Below are positions 43,340 through 53,098 of a stretch of DNA of 64,000 nt, piece after piece. This DNA comes from Pseudomonadales bacterium. GTDB taxonomy: Bacteria; Pseudomonadota; Gammaproteobacteria; Pseudomonadales; Pseudohongiellaceae. The position numbers and the translations under genes are program-made. The notes under the pieces were generated by a model that was not told the DNA's origin, did no database searches, and was given only the letters and a program-made list of their open reading frames with translations. The stretch is taken from the NCBI GenBank assembly GCA_022819645.1, contig JAJEGU010000067.1:1-64000 (forward strand). Reading direction: 5' to 3'. Position 1 is the first letter of the stretch. Every line of letters starts with the position of its first letter.

Positions 43340-43567
43340 ATGAGCCATTCCATCCGCAAGACCGCATCCATCCTGGCGCTCCCGGGCGTATTACTGGCCG
43401 CGCTGCCCGCCCTGGCCCAGCAGGACTTCAGCAATGTGGAAATCATTCCCCACCATGTGACCGGCAACATGTATTACCTGCAGGGCGCCGGCGGCAATAT
43501 CGGCCTTTCCATCGGCGACCCGGAGCGGTTTCTGAGCGCGGTGTACTCGGAACTTGGCGGACAGTAA
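43340..43567 (+). pseudogene. Internally deleted remnant of MBL-fold metallohydrolase (signal peptide + N-term + C-term tail)
   Basis: MSHSIRKTASILALPGVLLAALPALAQQDFSNVEIIPHHVTGNMYYLQGAGGNIGLSIGD | PERFLSAVYSELGGQ; metal-binding HxHxDH core absent. Confidence 0.5.
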
Positions 43568-44846
43568 TCCCTCATTGGGAAATCGGCGGGTGGCAGGATA
43601 TCGGCTTGCCCAATGGCTGGCGGCGTTGTTGCTTCTCGCCGTCGCTGGCGGCGGTCTGGCCGCGGAGAACGGCGGTCGGGAACTCGTTACCGCATTCTGG
43701 CGCGCCGACAGCGCGGTGGAGCAAAGCGCCGCCGAACAGGCCCTGCTCGCCGCCGCGGATGACGTGGAGACCCTGTACCAGTGGCTGCGGCAAGGCCCGG
43801 AGTGGTCAACCGAGGTGGCCACCGGCGCCTGGGAAGCGTCCCGCACCGGCGCCGATGGCATGCTCTACCGCTATGCCGTGGTAACGCCGGATTCCTACGA
43901 TCCAGCCATTTCCTACCCGGTGGAATTCATGCTTCATGGCGGCGTTTCGCGCCCGGAGTGGGGTCCCGGAGGAGACTGGTGGCGCTCGGGCGTCGAGAAC
44001 CTGCAACAGGAAGACCGCATCTTCGTGGCGCCCGCCTCCTGGCGCGAAGCCTTCTGGTGGCACGACAACCAGGCGGACAATCTCCCCGCCATCCTGCGGG
44101 AGCTGAAACGTCGCTATAACGTGGACGATAACCGGGTCACCATGACCGGCATTTCCGACGGCGGCACCGGCGCCTATTTCTTCGCTTTCAAGCAACCCGG
44201 CGAATGGGCGGCCTTTCTCCCCTACATCGGCCATCCCGGGGTGCTGCGCAATCCCTCCGGCGGCGTTAACTACCGTCTGTACTTCGAGAACCTCACCGCC
44301 AGGCCACTGTATATCGTCAATGGCGAAGTCGACCGGCTCTACCCCGCGGCTTCGCTGCAATCATTCGTCGAGGTGCTGGAAGAAGCCGGGGTGGAACACA
44401 TCTTCCGGGTGATCGAGGACGGCGGCCACAATACGGCCTGGCTGCCCGGGGAAACCCCGGCCATCGAACGGTTCAAGGCGGAAAATCCCAGGGACCCGTT
44501 CCCCGAGCGCCTGCAGTGGGTGGCGGATCGGGTGGACCGCTACAACCGCAACCTTTGGCTGCGAATCGACGAAATGGCAAACCCCGACTTGCCCGCGGTG
44601 ATGAAGGTCGAGCGGCTGGGCAACCACTTCGAGGCGGAAGCCACCGCGGTGGCGGGATTCAGTCTGTTGTTGAACCCGGAAGAGGTGGATTTCAGCCAGC
44701 CGGTGAGCGTGAGCGTGAATGGTGAAATCGTCCATTCGGAAATCGTCGCCCAGGATGCCGCCACGCTGCTGCGCCACGCATGGCAATCACTGGACCGCGC
44801 CGCGCTGATTACCGCCGAGTTGCCCATTTCCCTGCTTGCCGAATAA
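43554..44846 (+). CDS. Secreted alpha/beta hydrolase
   Basis: VEFMLHGGVSRPEW; nucleophile elbow GISDGG; catalytic His in EDGGHNTAW; start TTG 43554 or GTG 43590. Confidence 0.7.
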   Translation: MADSNPSLGNRRVAGYRLAQWLAALLLLAVAGGGLAAENGGRELVTAFWRADSAVEQSAAEQALLAAADDVETLYQWLRQGPEWSTEVATGAWEASRTGADGMLYRYAVVTPDSYDPAISYPVEFMLHGGVSRPEWGPGGDWWRSGVENLQQEDRIFVAPASWREAFWWHDNQADNLPAILRELKRRYNVDDNRVTMTGISDGGTGAYFFAFKQPGEWAAFLPYIGHPGVLRNPSGGVNYRLYFENLTARPLYIVNGEVDRLYPAASLQSFVEVLEEAGVEHIFRVIEDGGHNTAWLPGETPAIERFKAENPRDPFPERLQWVADRVDRYNRNLWLRIDEMANPDLPAVMKVERLGNHFEAEATAVAGFSLLLNPEEVDFSQPVSVSVNGEIVHSEIVAQDAATLLRHAWQSLDRAALITAELPISLLAE

Positions 44847-44892
44847 GCGACAATTCTCCGCCTGGCGCTGCGCGCTCCCTCTCATGCGGCAT

Positions 44893-44935
44893 CCTCCCAA
44901 GGAGATTCTGCGACTTCGCGCAGAATGACGGGAGG
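44893..44935. repeat. REP-like palindrome
   Basis: cctccc..attctgcg-acttcg-cgcagaat..gggagg. Confidence 0.75.
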
Positions 44936-44954
44936 ATGGGCCAGGAGCCTGCGC

Positions 44955-45416
44955 CTAGTTCCGCAATTCTTCCATACGGCCGCGCAGCATGGACAGGATG
45001 ATGTTCAGCTCGCGGAAATAGTCATATTCTTCGCTCAGGGTCGCCATGGCCTCGTTGAATCTGCGGAAGTCGGAATCGGTTTCGGCGAGCAGGCCCTCGG
45101 TGTCGAGCAGCTCATCGGTGCCGTCCTGGTAATTCCTGGCATTGTTGGCCCGGGCCTCGATCAGGAAGTTCGGCTCGCAGGCTTCCCGGGAAATGTTCGA
45201 GCCCGTGGGAGTGTAGCGATGGCAGATCACATGCAGCGAATCGTCCTCGGTGCGAAGATTGAAAACCCGGTAGACTTCCTTTTCGATCTTGTCGATTTCG
45301 CTCCGCAGTTGCGGCACGGACATGGCGTCGATATCAATCTGGCCATCCGCCGCCCGTGACGGCGAGGCAACGGCAAGCAAGGTCAGACAACTGGCAAACA
45401 GGGCAAGGCGGTTCAT
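44955..45416 (-). CDS. Small secreted protein of unknown function
   Basis: ORF with signal peptide [22 protein letters not shown]; two Cys. Confidence 0.6.
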   Translation of the reverse strand: MNRLALFASCLTLLAVASPSRAADGQIDIDAMSVPQLRSEIDKIEKEVYRVFNLRTEDDSLHVICHRYTPTGSNISREACEPNFLIEARANNARNYQDGTDELLDTEGLLAETDSDFRRFNEAMATLSEEYDYFRELNIILSMLRGRMEELRN

Positions 45417-45509
45417 GGGGGTTCCTCCAGGGCGCCGTTGATCCCGCTATTATACGCGCGGGCCGGCATAGTGAAACCAGGAAAACCGAAACACGGGAAA
45501 ACTGAAGCC

Positions 45510-47687
45510 ATGACTGAAGATTTCGAGACGGGCGGGCTGCGGGTCGCCGCGGAACTGGCGACTTTCGTCAACGGGGAACTGTTGCCGGAAATCGGCCTCG
45601 GGCAAGCGGAATTCTGGTCCGGTTTTGAAAGCCTGATCGACGAATTCACTCCCCGCAACGAAGAGTTGCTCGCCGAGCGCGACCGTCTGCAACAGCAGAT
45701 CGACGACTGGCATCACCAGAATCAGGGCCCGGATTACGACCGCGACGCCTATGAAGCTTTTCTGCGAGAAATCGGCTATTTGCAGGAGGAGCCCGAAGAT
45801 TTCACGATTTCCACCGCCGGGGTTGACTCGGAAATCGCCTCTATCGCCGGACCCCAGCTGGTGGTGCCGGTGAAGAATGCCCGCTTCGCCATCAATGCCG
45901 CCAATGCCCGCTGGGGCTCGCTTTACGACGCCCTCTACGGCAGCGATGTCATTCCCGAGGACGACGGCGCCGGGCGCACCGGCGGCTACAACCCGGTGCG
46001 CGGCCAGCGGGTCATCGACCGTGTGCGGGCCCTGCTTGATGAAATCTGTCCCCTGCAAGGCGCAAGCCATGCGAATGTGGGACAGTACCGTATCGAAGGC
46101 GGCGCCCTGGTGGCGCAAGCCGGCGACAGCGCACACGGCCTGCAAGACCCGTCCCGGTTTGCGGGCTACCAGGGAAGCGCGGCAGAGCCATCGGCAGTGC
46201 TGCTGGTCAACCACGGCCTGCATATCGAAATCCGTATCGACCGCGGCTCCGAGGTTGGCGCCGGGGACCCGGCCGGCATCAGCGATGTGGTGCTGGAGGC
46301 GGCGATTACCACGATCCAGGACTGCGAGGACAGCGTCGCCGCCGTGGACGCCGCGGACAAGACCGAAATCTACCGCAACTGGCTCGGCCTGATGCGGGGC
46401 GATCTGGCGGAAAACTTCATCAAGGACGGCACCCCCATGACCCGTACCCTGGCCGAGGGTCGGGAATACCTCGGCCCCGCCGGCGAACTCCTGCGCCTGC
46501 CCGGCCGGAGCCTGCTGCTGGTGCGCAACGTGGGCCATCTGATGCGCAATAACGCCATCTACGACAGTCGCGGGCGGCAGGTATTCGAAGGCGTGATGGA
46601 TGCGGTCATGACGTCCGCGGTAGCCTGCATTGATATCGCCGGTCGCAACCGCCTCGGCAATTCCCGCGGCGGCAGCATCTATATCGTCAAGCCGAAAATG
46701 CACGGCCCGGACGAAGTACGCTTCAGTTGCCAGTTGTTCGCCGCGGTGGAGGAGCTGCTCGGGCTTGAGCCCCTGACGATCAAGGTGGGCATCATGGATG
46801 AGGAACGCCGCACCACGATCAATCTCAAGCGCTGCATCCTGGAAGCCCGGGACCGGGTGGTTTTCATCAATACCGGCTTTCTCGACCGCACCGGCGACGA
46901 AATCCACACCGGCATGCACGGCGGCGCCATGCTGCCCAGGGATGAAATGCGCGCCTCCACCTGGATCGGCGCCTATGAGGATCACAATGTCAATACCGGG
47001 CTTGCCTGCGGCTTGCCGGGCCGGGCCCAGATCGGCAAGGGCATGTGGCCCATGCCCGACCTGATGGCTGCCATGGTGGAGCAGAAAGTCGCCCACCCCC
47101 TGGCGGGCGCCAATACCGCCTGGGTGCCCTCGCCCACCGCCGCGGTGCTGCACGCCATGCACTACCACAGGGTGGATGTTTTCGCCGTGCAGCGGGAGTT
47201 GCGCAAGCGGGCGCCGGTGGCCATGGCCGACCTGCTGTCGGTTCCCCTGATTCCGGACCCGGCCTCCCTGGGCGCGGAACGCATCCAGCGGGAACTCGAC
47301 AACAATATCCAGGGGATTCTCGGCTATGTGGTGCGCTGGATCGATCAGGGGGTAGGCTGTTCCAAAGTGCCCAATATCGACCATGTGGCGCTGATGGAAG
47401 ACCGCGCCACCCTGCGGATTTCAAGCCAGTATGTGGCCAATTGGCTGCATCACGGGCTGTGCCGGGAAGAGCAGGTGGAAGAATCGCTGTTGCGCATGGC
47501 CGCCGTGGTGGACGGCCAGAATGCCGCCGACCCGCTTTATGAGCCCATGGCCCCGAATCCGGCTGGATCCTTCGCCTTCCAGGCGGCCCGCGACCTGATC
47601 TTCCAGAGCGTCCGGGAGCCCAACGGCTACACGGAGCCCGCCCTGCACCGGGTACGGCTGGCGAAGAAGCAGTCGGCGCGGCAGTAG
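45510..47687 (+). CDS. glcB: Malate synthase G
   Basis: [51 protein letters not shown]; about 725 aa. Confidence 0.95.
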   Translation: MTEDFETGGLRVAAELATFVNGELLPEIGLGQAEFWSGFESLIDEFTPRNEELLAERDRLQQQIDDWHHQNQGPDYDRDAYEAFLREIGYLQEEPEDFTISTAGVDSEIASIAGPQLVVPVKNARFAINAANARWGSLYDALYGSDVIPEDDGAGRTGGYNPVRGQRVIDRVRALLDEICPLQGASHANVGQYRIEGGALVAQAGDSAHGLQDPSRFAGYQGSAAEPSAVLLVNHGLHIEIRIDRGSEVGAGDPAGISDVVLEAAITTIQDCEDSVAAVDAADKTEIYRNWLGLMRGDLAENFIKDGTPMTRTLAEGREYLGPAGELLRLPGRSLLLVRNVGHLMRNNAIYDSRGRQVFEGVMDAVMTSAVACIDIAGRNRLGNSRGGSIYIVKPKMHGPDEVRFSCQLFAAVEELLGLEPLTIKVGIMDEERRTTINLKRCILEARDRVVFINTGFLDRTGDEIHTGMHGGAMLPRDEMRASTWIGAYEDHNVNTGLACGLPGRAQIGKGMWPMPDLMAAMVEQKVAHPLAGANTAWVPSPTAAVLHAMHYHRVDVFAVQRELRKRAPVAMADLLSVPLIPDPASLGAERIQRELDNNIQGILGYVVRWIDQGVGCSKVPNIDHVALMEDRATLRISSQYVANWLHHGLCREEQVEESLLRMAAVVDGQNAADPLYEPMAPNPAGSFAFQAARDLIFQSVREPNGYTEPALHRVRLAKKQSARQ

Positions 47688-47696
47688 CGGCCTGCG

Positions 47697-47769
47697 GGAG
47701 ATTCTGCGCCTGCGCTTCGCTCCGCGCAGAATGACATCCAGTCTCCGTCATCCTGCGGCGCAGGCTTCT
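47697..47769. repeat. REP-like palindromes between convergent genes
   Basis: ggagattctgcgcctgcgcttcgctccgcgcagaatgacatc...gtcatcctgcggcgcaggcttct. Confidence 0.7.
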
Positions 47770-48787
47770 ACCGGGCGCTTTCTCCGCCGATTTCCAGCTC
47801 CGACATGACTTCAAGCCGTCTGGCGCCCTGGAGAATGCCGAACATGCCGTAATTGCCTTCATGGCAGGCGTATTCGTAAATCGGCTCATCGATTCGCGAC
47901 AACGGATATTCTCCGTAGAATTCGTCGCTGAACACTGTCGGGTCGTTGACCCGGAAGCCGTAAATCAGCTTGTAATCGGTCTCGCGCCGGAAAGTCTCGG
48001 TAATGGTGATGCCGTCCACCGGCAGCCCGCGCAGGCTGTGCCAACCGTTGAAGTAACGGGTTTCCACCACCAGGGTATCGCCTTCCCAGCGGCCGATGGA
48101 ATCTCCCATCCACTTGCGGTGGGCGGTGCCGGCGGGGTTGCGCTCGCCGGTAATCTTGATGATGCGGGCGTCGTGTACCATTTCCGCCACAATGGTCACA
48201 TAACCCGGGGATTGCACGAACTGCAGGTGGCTGTTGTAGATCACCGGGCTCATCACCGGACCGGAAAGATTGCCGAAACCCACCAGACAGCGCTCGCCAA
48301 GCCCCCGGCCTTCGGGGCCGTCATTGCTGCGGCCGCTGCGGCCGCCCCGGGCCGCAAGCAGGCGTTCCCGGGCGCCGGGTTGCACTTCGGGCATGCGGCC
48401 ACTGGCGGGCTCGATGATCGCTGACGTGCGGAATTCGCCGTTGATCGTCGGCAGGAACTGGGCGTCATCGCGCCAGAAAAGGTCGTAATTGCCTATGGGA
48501 GGCAGGGATTCGGCGACTTCCGGCGGCGGCCGGTCGGGGTCCAGCGGTTCATTGTCGGCATCGAACCGTTGCTGCACCTGACGCTCCAGCGCCAGCACTT
48601 CTTCCTCGGTGTAGGTCTGCCTGTCGCCCAGCGACTCGGGGCGCTCGAAAGGCATGACGGTGGCGTGCTTCCAGACGCCCTGCAGATCGGGAACGCCCCA
48701 TTCGGTCCGCGGCGTCTCGTATTGCTGGGCGGCGGCGCCCGTCCCGAGGGCGGCCAAGACCATGAGGGCAAGCGCTTTTCCGGCCAT
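47768..48787 (-). CDS. Secreted protein of unknown function (PDLQGVW motif)
   Basis: Signal peptide MAGKALALMVLAALGTGAAA; WGVPDLQGVWKHATVMPFERP. Confidence 0.6.
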   Translation of the reverse strand: MAGKALALMVLAALGTGAAAQQYETPRTEWGVPDLQGVWKHATVMPFERPESLGDRQTYTEEEVLALERQVQQRFDADNEPLDPDRPPPEVAESLPPIGNYDLFWRDDAQFLPTINGEFRTSAIIEPASGRMPEVQPGARERLLAARGGRSGRSNDGPEGRGLGERCLVGFGNLSGPVMSPVIYNSHLQFVQSPGYVTIVAEMVHDARIIKITGERNPAGTAHRKWMGDSIGRWEGDTLVVETRYFNGWHSLRGLPVDGITITETFRRETDYKLIYGFRVNDPTVFSDEFYGEYPLSRIDEPIYEYACHEGNYGMFGILQGARRLEVMSELEIGGESAR

Positions 48788-48817
48788 GTTGAGGCTCTCC
48801 TGTCACTTTCCGGCAGG

Positions 48818-49468
48818 CTAGTAAGATTGCGAAGCAGTGTCAATTCGCTTTCGCCGGCAACTCTCTGGGTGCCGTCCCGCCGGAAACAGGCGCTGCTCGA
48901 GCCTCGCCTGCCGGACCGGGTCCACGGGCCCGGCAATGGCATCCCGATAGCGCTGCAGGGCGTTGCCGCCGCTGGCGAGGTATTCCCGGAAAAACGGATG
49001 CCGGCTGAGAAACCGCGAGCCGCCGCCAAAGGCATTGAAGCTGTAGCTCGACCAGGCATACAGGCCGGGGTGACTCGCGCCACCGTGGGCCAGGGGCCAG
49101 CGTTCCATCATCTGCTGACACTCCAGCAACAACCCGGCGCTGTCGATGATGGCCAGGGAGGGCCGGTTCGGAAACACCGCGCTATGGCGTCCGAATCGCT
49201 CGTTGAAATAGTCGGAATAACAGCCATTGGCGTAGTCCAGCAGGGAAAACAGGCTTTTGGGCAAGTCCGGCGAAAGCAGCAGCCAGGCCTCGGTGGGCAG
49301 CAGCACATAGGCGTGCAGGCGCACATGGAAAACCCGGAGGCTGTTGAGCAGCCTGAGCTGAAAGAAGTCGAGGCAGGCGTCATCGAAAAACGCCGGGCCT
49401 TCGACTTTGGCGCGATTGACCACGAACCAGGCGCGTCCGGCGGTATGGGGCAGTTTTGAAGGAGGCAT
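48818..49468 (-). CDS. RAYT/Y1-transposase-like protein, catalytic residues replaced
   Basis: LHAYVLLPTEAWLLLSPDLP aligns to the family LHAYVLMPNHVHLLLTP; also YFNERFGRHSAVF, LYAWSSYSFNAFG, LSRHPFF. Confidence 0.7.
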   Translation of the reverse strand: MPPSKLPHTAGRAWFVVNRAKVEGPAFFDDACLDFFQLRLLNSLRVFHVRLHAYVLLPTEAWLLLSPDLPKSLFSLLDYANGCYSDYFNERFGRHSAVFPNRPSLAIIDSAGLLLECQQMMERWPLAHGGASHPGLYAWSSYSFNAFGGGSRFLSRHPFFREYLASGGNALQRYRDAIAGPVDPVRQARLEQRLFPAGRHPESCRRKRIDTASQSY

Positions 49469-49484
49469 GTTTCTTCCTGAAAAG

Positions 49485-51584
49485 CTATGGCAAGACCGGA
49501 GCCGCCGGTTGCGCGCCCGGCAGGTGGATCGAATTCGTTCCGAGCTTGGCCAGCGCCGGATTGTGGGTGACGAGGATCACGGCAATGCGCAGTTCGGCGA
49601 TATTGGCCAGAATCCGCCGCGCAACGGTATCGCTGAGGCAGGCAAGGCTTTCGTCGAGCAGCAACAGTTTGGGCCGCTTGTACAGCGCCCGGGCGAGCAG
49701 GACCCGCTGTACCTGTCCGGCGGAAAGGCTGTTGCCCAGCTCCCCCACCCGGGTGTTGAAGCCCAGCGGCAGGCAGAGGATTTCTTCGAGAATGCAGGCC
49801 CGGCGGCAGGCGTCTTCGAGCCTTTGCTGGTTGTAGGGTTCTTCTTCCAGATTGATGTTGTAGGCGATGTCGCCGGCGAGGAGGCCGTCGTTGTGCAGCA
49901 CCGCGGCGGCGCCTGCCCGCAGGTTTGCCAGCCCAAGCCGGGGCAGAGGTGTGTCGTCGAACCAGAGACTGCCGCTGCTCGCCGGTTCGAGGCCGGCGAC
50001 GAGTTTCAGCAAGGTGGATTTGCCGCAGCCCGAAGGCCCGGTAATCACCAGCATCTCGCCGGGCTCCACCGCAAAGTCCAGCGCCTCGAACACCGGGCGC
50101 TCGTCGGTGGAATAGCGGAAGCCGACCCCTTCGCCGCGCACCTTGCCGGAAAATGCGCGGCGGGGAAACTGCCCCAGCGGATCGGTTTCCTCGGCTTCCT
50201 CCAGGGCGATGTCGGCGATGCGCTCCAGGTCAAGCTGCATCAGCCGCAGTTCCGCCAGCTTGGGCAGCATGGCCAGCACCGAAGACGAAAAATGCTGTTT
50301 CAGAAAGATGAAGCCCATCAGTTGCCCGATGGTGAGCGCACCGTCGGAAATGAGCTGGGCGCCCAGATAAATGACGAGTATCTGCTCGACCCCGAACAAC
50401 AGGCCCTGGCCGGAACCGAACCAGAGCTGGAAAGTGCCCAGGTGATAGCCCGCGTTGGCGGAATTGACGTAATGGTTCTGCCAGTCGGCGATGCGCTGGT
50501 CTTCGATGGCGTAGTTCTTGACCACCGGAGCCCAGCGGACATTCTCCATGAGCCGGCTTTCGCTTTTCGCCGCCCGCACGATGGACTCCTGCCGCCGCAG
50601 TTTCTCCCCGGGCAGCGAAGCGAGCTTGATCAGGGCCGCCACGATCACGAAGCAGAGGCAGACCGTCGCCAGCATGGGCGAATACACATAAAGCAGGGCC
50701 AGGGAAAGCAGCGACAGCAGGCCGTCCACGAGCACGGTGATCATGTCCCCGGAGATCAGGCCGCTGATCTTCCCCGCCGAGGAAAAGCGCGACACCAGAT
50801 CGCCCATCTCGCGCCGTTCAAAGAACCGCAGGGGAAGGCTGATGAGATGCTGGAACAAGCCCGAAACCATCTCGAATCCCAGCCGGATCGCGAATTGCAT
50901 GGTCACCAGCGAGCGCACATGGCCGAGGGCGATGCGGGCGAGCATGAGCAGGCCGAACAGCAGGGCGACCACGAGCACCAGGTCCATATCGCCCCGGGCC
51001 AGCCCCTGATCGATGACGAGTTGCAGATACAGCGGGCTGAGCAGCGAGCAGGCCTGCACCAGCAGCGACAGCAGCAGGATCAGCGCCATTCCCCGGACAA
51101 TTCCGTGGGAGAAGCGAACCAGGTCTCGCAGGCGCAGGCGGCGCGGGGGCTCGGCGTTGATGATCTCGCCGCCGGCGCTGAATTCCACGGCAATGCCGGT
51201 GAAGTGCCCGTCGAGTTCCCGCAAGGGATACTTGCGGATGCCGGTGGCGGGATCGTGAATCACCACCTTGCCCCGGGAGCACTTCTTCAGCACCACGAAA
51301 TGATCGAGATCCCAGTGCAGTATCGCCGGGGTGCTCAGGCGGGGAATGTCATCGAGTTCGAGTTTCAGCGAACGGGACTTCAGCCCCGCCGCTGCCGCCG
51401 CCCGGGTCAGGTGCTTTAGCGAAGCGCCGAATGCCGGCAGCTTGCTTGTTTCCCGAATCGAGCGGATATCGGTGGTATGGCCGTAGTAGCTGACCACCAT
51501 GGCCAGGCAGGCGAGTCCGCATTCATTGGCCTCGGCCTGGAAAATCATGGGCAGGCTGTGGCGGCTTGCAAACAGTCGGTTCAC
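49485..51584 (-). CDS. Peptidase C39-containing ABC exporter (PCAT)
   Basis: QAEANECGLACLAMVVSYYG, DLDHFVVL, VIHDPATG (Cys/His/Asp present); Walker A GPSGCGKST, LSAGQVQR, LLLLDES. Confidence 0.92.
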   Translation of the reverse strand: MNRLFASRHSLPMIFQAEANECGLACLAMVVSYYGHTTDIRSIRETSKLPAFGASLKHLTRAAAAAGLKSRSLKLELDDIPRLSTPAILHWDLDHFVVLKKCSRGKVVIHDPATGIRKYPLRELDGHFTGIAVEFSAGGEIINAEPPRRLRLRDLVRFSHGIVRGMALILLLSLLVQACSLLSPLYLQLVIDQGLARGDMDLVLVVALLFGLLMLARIALGHVRSLVTMQFAIRLGFEMVSGLFQHLISLPLRFFERREMGDLVSRFSSAGKISGLISGDMITVLVDGLLSLLSLALLYVYSPMLATVCLCFVIVAALIKLASLPGEKLRRQESIVRAAKSESRLMENVRWAPVVKNYAIEDQRIADWQNHYVNSANAGYHLGTFQLWFGSGQGLLFGVEQILVIYLGAQLISDGALTIGQLMGFIFLKQHFSSSVLAMLPKLAELRLMQLDLERIADIALEEAEETDPLGQFPRRAFSGKVRGEGVGFRYSTDERPVFEALDFAVEPGEMLVITGPSGCGKSTLLKLVAGLEPASSGSLWFDDTPLPRLGLANLRAGAAAVLHNDGLLAGDIAYNINLEEEPYNQQRLEDACRRACILEEILCLPLGFNTRVGELGNSLSAGQVQRVLLARALYKRPKLLLLDESLACLSDTVARRILANIAELRIAVILVTHNPALAKLGTNSIHLPGAQPAAPVLP

Positions 51585-52831
51585 CAGATCAGTCCTCGCA
51601 GTGATCGCAGGGGTTTGAAAACAAGCCCGATCAGCGGGAGCTGGTCGGTGACGATATTGGCCTGGAACTGCATGCCGGCGAGCAGGGTGTGCTCTTCCGG
51701 GCCGCTGACGTTCTGTCGCTCAATAGCCGCCCGCACCCGGTAGACGGGCTCGTTGAGCACACTCAGGGGCAGCAGTTGCTCCCGGGGGTCGAGGCGGGCG
51801 CCGGGCACCGAGTCGATGGTGGCGCTGTAGCGGCCGTATTCGCGGTAGTCGAAGGATTCGTAGCTCAGCAGCACCTGCTGGCCGAGGGCCACCTTGCCGA
51901 TGACCCGGGAGGGCACATAGATTTCGGCGCTGAGCCGGGATTGCTCCGGGCCGAGGTAGATCAGCGGCTGCCCCGCCCGGAAGCTGTCGCCGATGCCCAC
52001 GGCAACCGTGGCCACGAGGCCGTCCCGGTCGGCGTGGAGAAAAACCGATTGCTGGGTTTCCAGTTGTCTGATTTCCGACCCAAGTTGGCCGATTTCCTCG
52101 CCGAGGGAGAGATCAAGCTGGTTCTTGGCGAGTTTCTGCTGCTCATGATCGGCTTTCAGATCCTTGATGCGAAGCTCCTGCTCGGCCGCCTGGCGGTCGG
52201 TCTCCGCCGCTTCCTGGGCGAGTTGCAGGTGCGCCGCATAGGCTTCGTCGAACTGGAAGCTGGTGATCGCGGCGGCTTCGAGCAGGGACTCGATTTGCAG
52301 CAGGTGCCGCTCGCTGACTCGGATGCGCTCGCGGAGCAACGCCTGTTTGCGCCTCGCGGTTTCCAGGGATTCTCCGGCGTGCGCCTGCAATTCCAGATTG
52401 CGGCGCAGGGCGAGTTCATGTTCTTCCTGGTGCAGCGGGACTTTCTCCCGCAAGGCGGCCCGGCGCTCGCGCAGGGCTTCGATGCGCAGGTCGTGGGCTT
52501 CGGAAAACTGGCTCACCGCGGCCAGCGACACCCGGGCCAGGGCTTGACCCGCCTCGACGGCCTCGCCTTCCGCCACCAGCAATTCCTCCACCTGTCCCGA
52601 GCCGCCAATGGAGAGTTTCTGCAGCCCTCCCACCGGCACGAGCACTCCCGGAGCCTGTTCGGTGACCTTGTAGGAAGTCAGCGTCAGCAGCAGCCCGGCG
52701 CCCACGGTAATCGCCACCAGGACAAAGACCGCATTGCGCAGCAGATTCTTTCCTCCGGCCAGGGGACGCGACTCGGCAATGCGGTACTTCTGTTGCAGCG
52801 CCTGGGGCCGGATCAGTTCATTTCTTTCCAT
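51581..52831 (-). CDS. HlyD-family secretion adaptor
   Basis: Single TM then lipoyl/coiled-coil layout; ATGA overlap with the ABC exporter. Confidence 0.88.
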   Translation of the reverse strand: MERNELIRPQALQQKYRIAESRPLAGGKNLLRNAVFVLVAITVGAGLLLTLTSYKVTEQAPGVLVPVGGLQKLSIGGSGQVEELLVAEGEAVEAGQALARVSLAAVSQFSEAHDLRIEALRERRAALREKVPLHQEEHELALRRNLELQAHAGESLETARRKQALLRERIRVSERHLLQIESLLEAAAITSFQFDEAYAAHLQLAQEAAETDRQAAEQELRIKDLKADHEQQKLAKNQLDLSLGEEIGQLGSEIRQLETQQSVFLHADRDGLVATVAVGIGDSFRAGQPLIYLGPEQSRLSAEIYVPSRVIGKVALGQQVLLSYESFDYREYGRYSATIDSVPGARLDPREQLLPLSVLNEPVYRVRAAIERQNVSGPEEHTLLAGMQFQANIVTDQLPLIGLVFKPLRSLRGLIW

Positions 52832-52855
52832 CTGGCGATCCTCAACGGCCCCGGC

Positions 52856-53098
52856 TCAGTCCTGGCCCGAAAGCTTGCGTTCGATGCGTTCCACGAGGTC
52901 TCCCACGGTTTCCACCGCAACGAGTTCCTTTTCGTCGAGTTCCACCGAGAAACTTTCCTCAAGTTCGTAAACCACCTCGAACATGGCCAGGGAATCGAGG
53001 TCGAGTTCGTCGAGTTCGCTGTCGAGATCGATGGCCTGGGGGTTCGATTCATTGCTGTAACGGGCCAGCAGGTGCAGTGTCTTGCTGCGGATGTGCAT
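52856..53098 (-). CDS. Stand-alone acyl carrier protein
   Basis: ELDELDLDSLAMFEVVYELEESFSVEL (DSL phosphopantetheine site). Confidence 0.87.
   Translation of the reverse strand: MHIRSKTLHLLARYSNESNPQAIDLDSELDELDLDSLAMFEVVYELEESFSVELDEKELVAVETVGDLVERIERKLSGQD

Noticed and set aside
45450-47384. 644 aa minus-strand ORF
   Set aside because: Antisense to malate synthase G, no recognisable domain.
48818-49468. Active IS200/RAYT transposase
   Set aside because: Family fold motifs are present but the HUH pair and Tyr appear substituted, so not called as a mobile element.
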